Positions 25,841 to 40,300 of a stretch of 64,000 nt of DNA are shown piece by piece (positions within the stretch are counted from its first letter, which is position 1; each line of letters starts with the position of its first letter). The notes below the pieces were generated by a model. It had not been told where the DNA came from. It saw only the letters and a program-made list of their open reading frames with translations, and ran no database searches. The stretch is from positions 1,782,908 to 1,846,907 of the forward strand of contig ML976977.1 in NCBI GenBank assembly GCA_010015675.1, in the 5' to 3' direction. The position numbers and the translations under genes were made by a program. This DNA is from Byssothecium circinans. Taxonomy: Eukaryota > Ascomycota > Dothideomycetes > Pleosporales > Massarinaceae.

Positions 25841-26328
25841 TGTTACTAAGGGGTATACTTGCTAGATCCTAATCCATGTTAGGGGAGGTTAGTTAGTGCT
25901 AGGTGTATACGTTAGGTAGTAGGCTTTAGTAGTTTAAGAAGTAAATATACTAAAGTAACTAATTCTATAATAAACTATAGAATAACTAAGTATTAATCTA
26001 GGTAAGAGATAAACTATAGAGAGTTAACTACAAAGAATTAGAATTAGAAAGATAAAGGAAATCCGTCTAGTCTTTATACTACTTATTCTACTTCTCTACT
26101 CTATCTTAAGAACCTTAATCTCTAGAGATTACTATAGAAGGTAAGATTAGTCCTGCTCCCTTAAGCAAGCCTAATCTCTAGAGATTAGTGTTCTTAGCAA
26201 GATTAATATCACATAATCGCTAACCTAATCCTGCCCCGCGTATTGTTGTATCGCTATCCTCTAGTCTTAACACCTTTTGCGCCGTATTATCTAGTCCTAG
26301 ATACCCCGTATCTTTCCTATTCGTAATA
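25841..26328 (-). repeat. 5' LTR of element D
   Basis: Starts TGTTACTAAGG and ends TTCGTAATA. Length is 488 bp. It is adjacent to the gag end of the element and to the ATAGT duplication. Confidence 0.9.
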
Positions 26329-26333
26329 ATAGT

Positions 26334-28060
26334 GCGTTAGGCCTATATACTTATAGAAGCTTAAATATAGACTAGATAAGTAATCTCTATAGTAATACTG
26401 CTAGTTATAAAACTAACTACCTAGACGATAACTAGGATAAAGAGGATAAGAATAGAGAGGAAGACGTAGGTAAATATAAACCTCTTACCCCTAGTAGTAA
26501 TTAGGGGTTTAATAGAGATAATATGCGCTTCTACTAATAAACGTATAAACTATAGTTAAAGTTAGACAAATAGTAGTTACTTTCATATAAGGAGAGGATA
26601 GATATAGAGTAGAAGGATATATTTAAACACTTCCTAGATTAGACCCTAGGAGTAATATAGATATACTAGTATATACTACGTAGAAACTAATCTATTACTG
26701 TAATAATATTAATATATATCTTATCCTATCCCTTCCTAAGCAGGTAATCTACTCTCTCCTATCTTTTCTTTAAGTATTATCTATAAATATTGCTCTATTT
26801 CTACTATAAATTTTACTAGCCTTCTACTCCTCCTGCCTGCCGCCCTACGCTATATCGTGGCTAAGGTATGCCTTGCTTAGGTACACTTAAATAAGGCTGC
26901 AGAGATTAGCAAGTAGGCTGCCTTAGTAGCATAACAGTGCCCTAGTTAACTAGTAAAGTAGTGCTAGTTCTAATTATATAGTATATTTCTACTAGTATAG
27001 ACCCTTCCGTAACTTGCTATAATAGCTAATAAAGGACCTAATAAACCCTTTAGTCCTACAGGCAGCAAGCAGCAGAGAGACTGCATTTTAATTCGTTAAG
27101 AAATCGCGTATAGCGCCTTCGCCAGCCAGTAAAGGCTTAGAGCAAATTAGTGCTATATAGTAGTATCTAAGGAAGAGGTAATACTAAGAGCCTAATAGTA
27201 GGGAGTTTATAGATAGGATAGGTAGCTATATTAGGGTATAGGGTTTTTCCCCTTTTAGGCGCCCTAGCCTGCATATACACCTATATACATACCTGTTGCC
27301 CTATTACCTAGTGCTGTCTCCTTAGTAAATTTTTAATAGCAATATATTAGCCTTCTACTTTCTTTATAGTAGTGCTTAATAAAGAACCTTAGCCTAGTAT
27401 AACTCTAAGTAGTTGTTACAATATAAGTCTATAATAATAGTAGCTATTATAGTTATATAAGCTATCCCTAGTCTTTACCTTCCTTTAATAGTAGATAATA
27501 TAAATAAGTCTAATACTACGTAAGTCTTAATATCTCTCTTTACTTAATCTATAAATCTATGCTAACTTAGGGTCCTTAACTAAAGGTATAATAGGCTTCC
27601 TTATATCTCCCTCTAATATGCATGTTAGTCTAGATTATGTTAAGAACCTCTTAGCTATATTCGCTAAGCATAGGCTACGTGAAAAGATTAGTATCTACTA
27701 GCTTTATAGGTATAATAACATTCTAAAGGAGCAGGTAAAGCTTAAGACAAAGCTAAAGACTAAGCCTAGTAAATAGACTAAGCTAATTCTAATTAATTCT
27801 AGCTAGCCTTTTAACCCTAATAGGGAACCTAATCTGGGTACACATTAGGCTAAGGTAAAGGTAAAGGATAAGGTAACGTATAAAGTCTTTATTAATTAGA
27901 TTAAGAATAAAATAGACCTACTAGACAAGTTAGTAAGTTCTCTAGTAAACTTTATTACTAAATACCTAACTAATCTATCTCTATAAGCAGGATATTATGA
28001 CTCTTCTGTTAGCTGTAAATATGCCTAGTAATCTTTTATTAGCCCTGTGCTAGCACTATA
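26334..28060 (+). pseudogene. Unrecognised plus-strand coding relic, right of element D
   Basis: This continues the pre-insertion sequence. Plus-strand frames of coding character persist through stops: VRPIYL-stop-KLKYRLDK directly at the junction, a stretch around 26540-26700 containing KERIDIE-like and FKHFLDQTLGV-like segments in a shifted frame, and 27640-27980 with LREKIS, ILKEQVKLKTKLKTKPSK and FITKYLTNLSL. At least two frames are involved, so introns, indels or more than one gene are possible. I do not recognise a family. Confidence 0.3.
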
Positions 28061-28399
28061 AGCAGCAGGTTCACACCTTAGTATATATATGCGGACACTG
28101 TAACTAGGTAGTATTCTAAGCTTATAATTAGGGCTACAGCCCCTCCACGCCTGTATATTAAGTTAAGATAGTGTGGCACTTTATCTTCTAAACTATCCTA
28201 TCTTATCTCTAGCATTGAATTAAGCTGTTTATATTTTAAGATTTATAGGTGCTTTAGCTAGGAGGCAGTATTTAGCTAAGTTTAGTATAAAAGGATAAGA
28301 CAATTAACTAAGCTATTATCTATAGGAGTATTTACTTCTCTTAGAGTTACTTATTCGCCTATATTACTACTACACTTGTTATACTGTATCTTTTTTTTC

Positions 28400-31300
28400 T
28401 ATTCGCGCTAATTATTTCTATGTACTAGAATTCTGCCTAATTTAAAACCTATTAATCCTGTTAATAAGCCTAATTATATAAGGAATCTAGCGACTATCCC
28501 TTTACTTAATAAATATTACGACTCACTTATTTGTGATCTATAACTGCTAGAGCCAATATTATCTATAGTGCAGCTATAATAAGTAAGCTACGCCTTAATA
28601 AGGGCTACTAGCCTATAGATTTGATCCTTATCTATATATAGGTTAAAGTACTCGCTCTATAAACAGTACTATAGCTAGGATTCTAGAGGGAAGAAACTAG
28701 TATACTCTTAGTTATATAGAGTAAGAACTTCTAGTATCTTTAAGTAAACTATAATATTGTAACTAGTTAGATCGCCATAATAGAAGATATAATCTAACTT
28801 ATCTAACGCCTTAGGTATCTAACGTGGCCTTTAATCGTCCTTAAGCACCTATAGGGGTAGTATAACAAAGTTATTAAGCCTTATTATAGATAATTAAAGG
28901 GTATTTAGCTAGGGGAGTACCTCATCTACAATAAAGCAGTTAGCATTTGCTATTGCTATGCCCTTGTAGTTGCTGTATAGTCCCCTAGGATTATATACTT
29001 AGTCCTTTAGCATCCTGGATTTATTTCTAACATAGTAGCATAGAATGCTATTAAGCTACTCTATTTCTAGATACGTGAGACTATCCTCGTTTCTACTATA
29101 GGATAATACCTTAGGTACTAGAATTATCGTTTTCTTAGTAATAAAAGCTAGAGTAGCAGCTTTATTGCAAAGGCACTCCTCTTGCTAGGGTAAGATTATC
29201 TATTCGCCCTTTCTATTCTTCCTTTGCTAAGAAGCATAGATCTCGCATTTAATAAAGCTTGTTAGTGTTAAGATATAAGCCTTAAAAGCTAATTTATACT
29301 AGATAGTCTCTTTAGTCTTAGGTTCTTCTATATTTTATTTAGGGTAGAAGCTAAGAGGAAGATAGTAGTAGTAATTATGCTTAGTAATAAGATATAGAAG
29401 CTAGTAGAGCTAAAGACTAAAAGTTTAATAGAAGTAGAAATGCGTAGGGACAAATATCTTTAGCTAGATAATAATAAAGTATATAGAGTATATAGCACCT
29501 GCTAAGAAAGGCTTAGCGTTTATTAGGTAGTAGTATCCTAAAACCCTTAATATCTCTTTAATAGTCTATACTACTATATAATCTAATTTTAGCTTACGTA
29601 GGTATTACGTTAGAGCATAGCTATCGCTATAGCTCTGTAATTAGGTAATCGTTAGGTATATTAATACTTATACTCTTTCTAGGATTTAGTAATTCTAATA
29701 TCTAATTATTTTTATTACTTCTGCATGTAGTTGAGACGATATAACTATAGCGCTAGAAATTAGGACTAGCTAAACTGCAAATATATAGATTATAGACTAG
29801 CATTACTACGCAATATCTAAAATTTAAGTTAAGGTGCCTATTTTCTAGTCCTTAAATATAGCTGCTAGGTTCCTAAACTAGTGCTCTGTTTCTAATCTTA
29901 GTTTTCTACTTCTTTTAGGCCTTAGTCTAAAATAGGCTTAGTCTAAAACAGGCTTAGTCTAAAATAGGCTCCTTAGCGCTCGTGTTTTGTAGCGGATAAT
30001 AGCTAGCTAATTACTACTTATATACTAGTATAGATTGTTGTAGGCTCGCCATTCTATGCTAGTATAAGAGCGCTAATTAGTTAGGTATTACGCGCTAGGT
30101 CGTCGTAGTTAACAACTCTAAGGCTAGCTATAGTAATATACCCCTAACTACGTAGGCTTTATATTACCTCTAATTGCTAACCCGCTAGTCTGCTAGGAGG
30201 AAGGCTTAGATTTATTACTTAAGTCTATAGAGATTAAGTATAAACCTTATCTAAAGTTTAATTAGATAGTGTTAGACTTTATATATAATAGTAGCTTCGC
30301 GCATTAATATATTAGACCTCTTATTAACTTAGAGCGTCTTTAGATCTTACTTCTAAAGTAATTACATTAAATAAACTATAGAGCTGCAATTTTAAATTTA
30401 ATATAATAATCTTTTATTTTATTCTAGCTTTAGAACTCTATCTAAAAACTAACTTAGAAATATATCCTCTACTTACCTATATAAAAGCCTTAGCGCTACT
30501 AAAATCTTATAATACCTAAAAATATCCCTAGTATCCCTAAAACCTACTGTATTAATAATCTTAATTAAGTGTTCTAGATCCTAGGTAAATATAAGCTTCT
30601 AATACTCGTTAGAAACTAGGATAAGTAAGAGCATGATAGGCACAGTATCCTAGGGAAGTATATATAGGTAGTTAAAGTACGCTATTGCCTAGATAGACAG
30701 CTGCACCTTACTATTCTCTTTGCCGCTGTTAGGCAACTTAGTCTTAATGCTAATAGCAACAAGGTTATAGTAGAGAGGCGAATAGTTTAATAGATTAATA
30801 GTCTGTTAAAGTAGTTAAGGAGAAGTAGCTAGCTAGGTAATAACCTAGCCTTTAGGAAAAAGCAGCGATCTAAGAATAATAGTATAATTAATTATCTTAT
30901 TCTTTAAGAGCTTGCTATATTTATTCCTAGGGACTAGCTCCTTAATAACGCGCGTAGTTATAATATTATAGTATTTAAAACTAGGGTAGTTATAGACTAC
31001 TTATTCTAGTATCTAGCTATGCACCTATTTATTCTAGGTAGGCTTGTAAACGTATTTAGTTTTGCAAAACGTAGTTAAGTCCTAAACCCCTCTTAAGGCT
31101 TTGAATTTATCTATTAACTATCCCCTAGTTATGCCGTTTACTTTTATTGCTATAAAGAGGTCTAAATTATTAAGATTACTGCTAGCATCGTTTTAAACCT
31201 TATCCTAGTAAAAATATAAGCAAAGAGAATAGAGATAGGTATAGGCAGACTTGTACCTTAATTCCTAGCAGAATAATACTATAGGGTACACGAGCTAAGC

Positions 31301-31733
31301 TTTAGATTACCTTATAAAGTCCCTGTATGTCCTCTAGTATATCTATAGACAATTTTACTATCTTTAAGGCTACTATCTTCTCTATAACCTAAAGGTTAAC
31401 TATTTGTTTAGTTAGGCTACGCGATCGCGCCTTTAAGCTAGTTAATTTAGTAATAGAGGACGCTAGCTAGTCTATATCTTCTCTATTAATATCTAGTTCG
31501 CCCTTAGATGCGCTAGGTGTTAATACTAGCATTACTATCTTATCTAAGCCTAGAATAGGTATAGTAGGAGCAAGCGAAGCTAAAGCAGGTTTACGCCTAG
31601 TATAAACTAGCTATAGTATAGTATTAGGGTCTATAATATCCTCTACTACTAGTGCTTTATTCCTTATATCCCTTACCTTCCTTACAGTGATTCTGCTTAA
31701 TATCTTTAATAGCGATTGTAGGGCCTACGACAT
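28400..31733 (-). pseudogene. Long unrecognised minus-strand gene relic
   Basis: A minus-strand frame from ATG at 31733 stays readable for over 100 codons with few stops. Segments include LLKILSRITVRKVRDIRNK, LASLAPTIPILGLDKIVML and INREDID. Coding-like frames continue leftward: KTIILVPKVLSYSRNEDSL and YKGIAIANANCFIVDEVLP near 28960-29120, then LDKLDYIFYYGDLTSYNIVV near 28780. The stops present are those expected from Gln or Trp codons after RIP. The hydrophobic-VDE segment resembles a Walker B/DEAD-like motif, but that is only a hint. Span and frame suggest one protein of around 1,000 residues, possibly transposon-encoded. No family assigned. Confidence 0.4.
29917..29970. repeat. Three-copy 16-17 bp tandem repeat
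   Basis: AGGCTTAGTCTAAAATA-type units follow head to tail three times, with a partial fourth. They lie within the long minus-strand relic. Confidence 0.7.
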
Positions 31734-33870
31734 AATAGGTATAAGTATATTTAGCACTCGTTATCACTTGCGCGAGCGCGGATTATTTAGGTAGTTAATC
31801 TTTGTAAGCGCTACGCACCTTTGTTTAGGTCTAAAGAAGGATACAGGTAGAGAAGGGAGATAAGAGGATATAAGTTAAGTTTGCTTAGATGTGGAGTGCT
31901 GCCTTTAAGGCTTCTATAGGTAGTTTATAGGGATTTATAGGTTAGGTAGCAGCTTAAAGTTACTACCCGCAATAAGGATAGCTATTAGCTATACATTAGG
32001 GAGAGCTATAGGCGTAGTATTAAGGATAAAGGCAGTTTAGAAGCGTTAGGAAGGAGCTAGAGTAGAGATAGTTTATAATAAGAGAAAAGTAGTAATAATA
32101 GGTCTATCTTATTATATTATTTTAATAAGGCTACTACTATGCTAGCGTCTGCTAAGCACGCTAGGATTACTAGTTATTCTATACTAAAATACTAAACCTT
32201 AAGTTTCTATAGTGCTACTATACGTTCTATATCACGTTTATCTATACAGAAACTATAAATAAATATCTATTTAATTTTTGCTAGCACTAGAAATGTTTAT
32301 TATAAAATAGCTAATTACAAATATAGTTACTAGCGAAACTAGCTTTACCCTCTAAGTAGTTTAGAATAAAGTCTACCCTATAGATTAAATATTAAGGATA
32401 GCATTTCAAAGCTACTTTAAATTCTTAAGTTAGAATATATACTTAGGCTTAGATTAGGGGTCTCCTAGAGCGACTTACCCTTAGCTTAGGTTAAAGTAGC
32501 AACTACTTAGGCTAGTAGATACTAACGTCCTATCTCTGCTCTCTAGAAATAGCATTATGCAGAGAATAATTCTCTAAGCTATATATTAGCTATGGGATTA
32601 GCTAGGTATTGCCGTGAGATCTTGCCTTCTTTAAGCTAGTAGGTGGCATAATAGCTACAAAAACACTAGTAGCATATTATAGCCTATGCATAGAGGGGTT
32701 TATAGTCCTAGTTAATAGATTTATTCTAAAAAAGTTAAATACACTAATGTATTTCCTAGAGCTAGAAGCTGCTAGCTAAGCCTTACCCTTCCTTTTTATG
32801 CCTTCCTTAGCTTCTACTATTAGCTCTACTAATAGGCTAGGTATAAGGAGTTACTATACTACTAGGAGTCTAGGTTAGTATTACTACTCTATGTTAGAGT
32901 CCTAGTTCTATAGCTTATACGCAGCATCCTAAGGTTAAAGAGTTTAGAGTATCCCTAAGGTATAGCTCTTTATAGATAAACTATATAATTAGCTATAACT
33001 ATATTTAAACTAAAAGTAAATACTAAAGAAGTAGCTCTATAGTTCTATTACTCTTAAATAGCGCAATCCTTCCTACTAATAAACAGAAGGCTAAGATTAA
33101 TAATCCTGCAATTAACAACCTTAAATAGACCTTCTATCGTTCTTAAAATTACTAACTACATGCTAAAATACCTAGTACTCTCTAGAAGTTATTTATCTTA
33201 ACAACCCTCTACGCCTTAGAGCTTAGCGGTTATAGTTATCTAAACCTATCTCTCTTCTATTAAAATTAGTTATTAGTTTTAAAATAGAATTTGCAGGAGT
33301 TACTCTATTATCCTTGCCGCTTAGAATTGCTAATATCCTGCTAGAATATTTCCCTTTCTTTAGAAGTTATTTGCCTTAATAACGCTACAGGTCTTTAAGC
33401 TTAGCGATTACGCCTAATTAGATTTGTAGGGTTCGTTTAGTTGTTTACTGTAGTGTTTTCGCTTAGAGCAGTGGTATCTTAATTTAAAAGCATAAATAAG
33501 TTAAGGCTATTACTAGCTAGTATCTCTGATTATAAGTCACTTATATAGACTAAAGGTAGGTTATTAATATTACCTTAAGTCTATGCATTACTATCTTTAA
33601 TAGAAGGTGCAGCTATCTACGTGTTATACTATAGCTTCTATGTTATAGTATCCTCTTATAGCAAGTAATTACTTAAGCAAGTTAGAAGCTCTTCTTCTCT
33701 TAGCGTGCTATTAGAAGTATTTCTTCTAGCTTAAAGGTTACAAATAGGAGCCCTTCTATTTGTAACCCTATAGGTAGCTGGAGTAGTGTTGCTAAAAGGA
33801 GTAATACTAAAAATACTAGAATTTCTAGAATTCCTAGAATTGTCTATTTAGAAGGGGTCTTTGCTTAGAG
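31734..33870. other. AT-rich flank with a diverged direct repeat
   Basis: No gene is recognised. Two related segments at about 33182-33238 and 33361-33416 share TAGAAGTTATTT and GCTTAGCG blocks. On the minus strand both give ITAKL/LAKLKDL-like peptides, so they may be repeats of a lost protein. The segment ends at the element E insertion. Confidence 0.35.
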
Positions 33871-33875
33871 TAGTG

Positions 33876-34335
33876 TGTTACCTAGGGGTATACTTGCTAG
33901 GCCTAATCCGTATAAGGGGAGGTTGGTTAGTATAAGGTATATACGTTAGGTAGTAGGCTTTAGTAGTTTAAGAGGTAAACGTGCTAAAGCAACTAATTCT
34001 ATAATAAACTATAGAATAACTAAGTATTAATCTAGGTAAGAGATAAACTATAGAGAGTTAACTACAAAGAATTAGAATTAGAAAGATAAAGGAAATCTGT
34101 CTAGTCTTTATACCACTTATTCTGTTCCTTTAATAAGTCCTTATTCCTATCTAAAGCCTCTACTCCTTTAATCCCTAGGATCCCTTCTTAATCCTAGGAT
34201 CCTTAGGATCTTTAGGTCTTAGTAGGATTATAATTACGTGACTAATGCCTTAACCCTGCCTAGTACCTTACTATCTGATACTCTCCCTAAGCGTATCGTT
34301 CCTGCGTGGCTGCGCTTATATATTGTCTTGTAACA
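33876..34335 (-). repeat. 3' LTR of element E (type I)
   Basis: Starts TGTTACCTAGG and ends GTCTTGTAACA. Length is 460 bp. The outer half matches LTR1 of A (CCTGCGTGGCTGCGC core). It is followed by the complement of a polypurine tract (TTATCCCCCTCTTT). Confidence 0.9.
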
Positions 34336-37300
34336 TTATCCCCCTCTTTAAGGTTATCGTCCTAATATCCTAGGAGGTGTATCTGCTATACTACTTCTCC
34401 CTATAGCTAGTATATAAGTTATACGTGTCCCTAGTTACTTGTAGTATTATAGCCTCTTTTAAGGTTTTACTAACTTTCTCCTAACTATGCCTAAGGTTCT
34501 ATCTAAGTTGTTAACCGCGCGTTATCGCTATCGTGCCAACTAAATCTATTCTTGAGGGTTAGAGATAACTCTAGGTTACAAGCGTTATTAGAAGCGCAAG
34601 CTTCATTATTTTATTAATATGGCTACGGGTTAGTGCGCTGCCTGTATTTAGGTTTATACTAAGTGCAGTCTATTTGTTTCTAAAGAAGAGTAGGAGAAAG
34701 TGTAGATAGAGAAAGAAAAGAAGTAAATTACGCTTCTTTATTCTAAGGTAGAGGCTGCGTAGCTCTAACCTAAGTCTACTTAACTTTAGGTAGAGTTAGC
34801 TAAGTTAGAGGCCTATAAGCGTTCTTTTACAAACTAGGATTATTATATCCTAACTATAATAGATACTACTTAAGAGGTAGAGACTTTAAAGAGTATAGAG
34901 ACTACCACTTTAGCTAAACTACTGCTAGCTAAACTGTTATTAACTAACCTAGGCTAGTTATAGGCTGATCCTTCTTTAACCTCTTTTAATCCTTCTTTGT
35001 CCTTTAACTTTTCTTCCTTCCTAGCAAATATAGATTTGCTGCCTTTAGATACTGTTAGTAATACCTCTCTACTAAATCCTTATAGCCCATAAAATTCTAT
35101 ATTAGTTCCTAGGTATTCTAGCTATCTAGCTAGTCCTTCTACTTAACTAAGTACTTCTACTAGCGTCTAAATTTCTGCAGGTCTTTAATTTCCTTAACCT
35201 CGTAATCTTTATCCTTAAGCTTAATCCGTGTCTCAATTTCGGCGTCTAACAGTGCTAGTTTAAGGAGGGATTTATAAAAGATAGAGTATATATGTATACC
35301 TTTAAGGAGCTTTAGTTTAAACGTTACTAGTCCCTTAGCCTCTAGGATCTAGAATAGTCCTAATTAGAGGTTGTCTAGTTTATTGCATAGCCGTTTAGTT
35401 TTTAAATTTTTTTATAATAGGAAAACTTTATCCCTCTTTTTAAGGGTTAGTCCCTTAAGCCTTTTCTTATTCGCTAATCTAGCTATTGTAAGGTTCTATT
35501 AAGCAATTTATTAGCTCAATTTGTTATACAATTCGCGAAGGAGTTATGCCTTGTCGTTAGCTCTGGCTAAAAGACTCTTAACATCCTTAGGATCCTAATA
35601 AGCAATCAGCTTATATCTATAATTCGCGTAGTGCGGCGAGTATCCTATTATTAAGGATCTTATACTATTATAGGCTAATTATGCTATTAGCAGGAGTTTA
35701 ACCTAGTTATCCTATAGCTTGTTAGCGTATATCCTTAGATACTGTTCTAGTGTCTAGTTCATTCATTCCGTCTAACTATCTATCTATAGATAAAAGCTAG
35801 TTAAAAGCTTTTTATTAACTCTAAGCTTTACTAAAAACGTGCTTTAATACTTAGAGGTAAATAGTGTCCTATAATTAGTAATAAACTATTCTAGCACAGC
35901 GTGTTAACTAATAAGTACCTTAGTTACTTCGTAAGCTATCTCTTTAGCTATAACCGTTTCTTCTATTAATACAAATATTGATACTTTAGTTAATTAGTCA
36001 ATAATTACTAATATTAAGTTGTATAGCCATGCTAATCTAGGTTCTAATAATTTCAGGAGCTTTATAATAAAGTCTATCGTAACGCTAATCTATAGGCGTA
36101 CGGGTAGTTTAAGCGATTAGAGTAATCCGTAGGGCTTATATCTCTTAGGCTTATTCTTAGAATATGCTAAATAGTTGCCTATTATATTCTAAACTGCGTT
36201 TTATATATTAGGGATTAAGTACTTGTTTAAGATCTATTAAACTATTTTGTTAATCCTAGGGTATCTATATTCTTTAGACTTATGTAATTTCCTTATCAGG
36301 GTTAGTACGTAAGCTTCGCGCAGTATAATCTATTGTTCTTTATTATAGGGTAGTCTTGCCCTAAGGTAGTTAACTAAGTTATATTCTATCCTCTATTCTA
36401 GGGTTAAGCAACTATAGTCTGCAAAGTTGTGCACTTTTAGTTCTTTATAATTAATCTTAGCTATCTTGACTACTTAGGGTTAATTATGTTATAAACTGCT
36501 TCCTAGCTCCTAGGTAGGCTCCTTAAGCCTTTTATCCTATTTCTTTGTAATCTCTGCTGTCTTAGCTAGTCGCTCGACCAAAGTTCCCTAAACTAGTTGT
36601 AGTTAGTTATAGGTTAATCATCTATCTATTTCCTTTTATAGGATAGCATCATGTGTAATAGGTTAGTCTGTTTCCTAAAGGTTAGATCTTTAGCTAAAAG
36701 TATCCGCTGCTCTATTTAGCGATCCTAGGCGATAGTAGACCTTAAAATTATAGTCTACTATTATCTTAGCCTATCTAACCTATTATTAGTTAAGTTTCTT
36801 AGTTGTTATAAAACTTATTAGGTTCTAGTAATTAGAATATACTTCTACCTAGTGTTTAGCGCCTACTAATTAGGCTTGCTATTGTTTAAAGGCGTCTACT
36901 ATCGCTAGTAGTTCCTTATTATGAACATTATAGTTAAGTTCTACTCCTAAGAACTTCTAAGAGTAGTAGAATACTAGTCTCTACTTCCTATTTTTACTTT
37001 GCTATAAGAGAATCGCTCCTAGGGCGTAGTCTAATATATCTATCTTTACTTATAGTAGCTATTCTAGGTCGTGCATCTATAGTATAGGGGCTGATAGGAA
37101 TAGTTCCTTTAGCTTTTTAAAAGCCTTCTACTATTCTTATCTCTATTAGAATTCCTTCTCTTTCTTAGTAATTTCTATAAGAGGCGCTGTAGTTTTTAAA
37201 TATCCCTAAATAAACTTCTAGTAGAAGTTAGCGAATCCTAGAAAGGATTATACGTCCTTAACTATCTTAGGTTTTAGCTATTCCCTTATAGTTTTAACTT

Positions 37301-40300
37301 TCTTTACGTCTACAGCGATGCTATCTTATAAGATAATAAATCCCAAGTACTCTATCTCCGTAACGTGGAATTCGTATTTCTCTAGCTATAAGGGTAATTA
37401 ATACTCCCTAAGCTTCCTAAGCACCTTTTTAACGTGTTTAATATAATTCTTAAGTATTCCTAAGGTATACACTAGTATATTATCTAGGTACGCAGTCATA
37501 AAAACGTCTAAGTATTTATAAAGTGCTCTGTTAACAAGCGCCTAAAACGTTATAAGTGCATTTATTAGTCTAAAGGGCATAACCGTATACTTGTATAATC
37601 TATAATAAGTCTTAAAGGCTGTTAGCTATTTAAAGCCCTTAGCTATCCGTATTTAATAGAAACTATCTTATATATTAAATTTTATAATCTACTTAACTCC
37701 TTAGAGGCGGTTTATAAGTTCTTAGATTAGAGGAAGAGGGTAATAGTTCTTCCTTATAGTATAGTTAAGCTGTCTATAATCTATATAGAGTCGTAGCTTT
37801 CTATTTTTCTTTAAGATAAAGAGAATTAGTAAAGCTATTAGGCTTATACCCTCTTATATATATCCTTACCTTATATTCTTCTTAATATAAGTCTTTAGTT
37901 CCTTTTGCTAGTCTTGCGTAAGCAGATATATTAGTCTAGGGTGTAGCTTCGCGCTTTCCTCTAGGTAAATCTCGTAATCCTATTCCTAGTGTTCTAGTAA
38001 TACGGTTTCTTCTTACTCTTTAAATAAATCTTAAAACTCCCTATATTCTAGTAGTATTATAGGTTAGGATTTATTCTTTATAGGCGTAACCTTCTATATC
38101 TAAATAACTTCTAATTGCGAAGGGTCCTTTTTATAGATCTTCCTAATCTTATAAGGTGATATCTTGCTAATCTATCTAGTCTAACTAGGTAAGCTCTAGA
38201 TTACTAGGCTTAATCTTCTGTAGCGTGTTCTAGTAACCTTATGTGCTAGTTTTTAGCTAAACATTATACCTTTCTACTAATTAATAGTAGGATTGTGCTT
38301 CCTAAGCTAATTATATTTAATTAACATGTCTTCTTTACTAAGATCTATAATGTTAAGGGATGTCGTATCCTTAATTCTAAGTATATAGAATAATACTTCT
38401 TAGGTTTCTAACCTTAAGAATCTACTACTATAAGATATTAGTCTGTTATTAGCTAATACTACTTATATTAGACGTTCCTTGTCTTAATAGGGTATATTAT
38501 ATTTCTTAACTACTTATAGGGAGATAATTATTTATACAGCTCTACTATCTACTAGTGCTATAAGTCTGCGTCTATATACACGCACCTCTACCTTTAGTTA
38601 ATAAATCAGTAGTTCTAGGTGTTGTATATTATATAGGGTTATTATAGGAATACCCTTACTAGCGTAACCCTATCCTTAGTAGCGTCCTAGTCTTTTAACC
38701 CTTATAGTTTTATTAGAAACTATCCTAATCCCTGCTTCTTAGATAAGTAGATCTAATAGTTACTCTCGTAGCAGGCTGTCTATAATAGGCGTGCGTGCTC
38801 TATTAATAGGTTATCCCTTTACAAGAATCCCTTCCTAAGTTTCTCTAGTAGGTGTCCTTGACATAAGTTATTAAAGCACTAGTTATAAAGCAAGTTATTA
38901 TAACTTCTTATTTTAGTAGCATTGTTAGGAGTTAGGGTCTCTAGCTTTGCAAGGGACTAAGTTACTATTATTAGTTTATTACCTTAAGCTACCTATTCCT
39001 AATGCTAATTGTCTAGTATTATTTACTAATATTATTTAGAATTACCTTGCTTCCTTTAGCGAGCATCCTTCTAGGATTCGCGAGGAAGGGCAGGGAGTAT
39101 ATAACGTCTACAGTCCTTGTCTAGGTATTCTTCTACTATAAGTAGGTTATAGTCTTGACCTCTTTTATCCTACACGGCTTCTTCCTTATAGAGGGTGTAG
39201 TATATATAGTTAAGGATTACCTTACACTACGCCTAGTTTATTTCCTTATACTCTTAGTCCGTAGGGTGCCCTAAGGGGTGTTAGTATCAATAGTCCTTAA
39301 TATTATATTTTAGTATATCACTATCTATAGGTCCTACTAGCTAGTATCCTGCGACGTGCTTGCTTAGCTAATGCATCTGGTAGTGTAGGTCGTAGCACTT
39401 ATACTATCCTATGCACTCGTGCTGCTGCTACTAATTGCTAAAATAATAAGTATAGCAAGTGGCCACTAAATAGTCTTTATCTAGAACTATAATATGCGAC
39501 GTTTATCTAGGTTGTCATCTTACTTTATTTTATTCGCGTTTATAGTAGAGGTACTAATCCTCTTAGTAGTAATACTAATTAACTTCCTAGTACGGATCTT
39601 CTTCTAGTATTTCTACCCTAATATGTTCCCTTATAGCGTGTAGGCCTTAGAGTTGTATAGCCTCTACTACTGCTTTACTAGTGTTCTCGCTATACACTAG
39701 TATAGGTAAGACATAATCTAGTCCCTCATACATAGTGCTAGCGTATCTCTAGTATATTTTTATATCTAAACGTATCTAAACCACCTAGTCTAGCACCTTG
39801 TTCTTAGCTAGACTCTAGCTTAGGTATAATGCTTCTAATTCCTAGGGATCCATATTCTCGATATTATTGTTAGATAACTCTGTTACCTAACTTAGTTCTA
39901 AAGGTAGGTAAGGAGTAGACTGCTAGCGTAGCACCTCTAGGTCATCCTCCTTAGGTTCTATTACCTTAAACTTAATTATTCTAATCTTGATCGCCCTAAG
40001 CTTGCCTGCCTAGCCTTAGTTCTTTAGGTAATCTTTGCGGAAGTGTCCTACTTTACTATAATAAAGACATGCCTTCTTTTTAAAGCGTTCTTAGCGTTAT
40101 TTATAGGTCAAGCTATCTAGCTATCTTCTCTTACCTTTATTAAACTACTTCTTTTATTAAATTTTGTTAGTTATTACTATATTACTATTGTAGTTATATT
40201 ATAGTGTCTTTAGCTTCCTATATTTTCTAGAGTTAGGAATAATTATTATATCCTATTATTTCTTCTATAGTGCTTATTTGTAGAGTTAATTATTAATTTA

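Larger units (their letters stand above)
18846..26328 (-). mobile_element. Ty3/gypsy chromovirus element D, full length
   Basis: Complete element on the minus strand, bounded by 488-bp LTRs (the left one carries an assembly duplication) and by a perfect 5-bp target duplication ATAGT at 18841-18845 and 26329-26333. Internal domain order read from right to left is gag, protease, RT, RNase H, integrase, chromodomain. A polypurine tract (reverse complement at 19415-19430) adjoins the 3' LTR. It inserted into the unrecognised plus-strand relic described at 17041. RIP stops throughout mean it is inactive. Confidence 0.9.
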
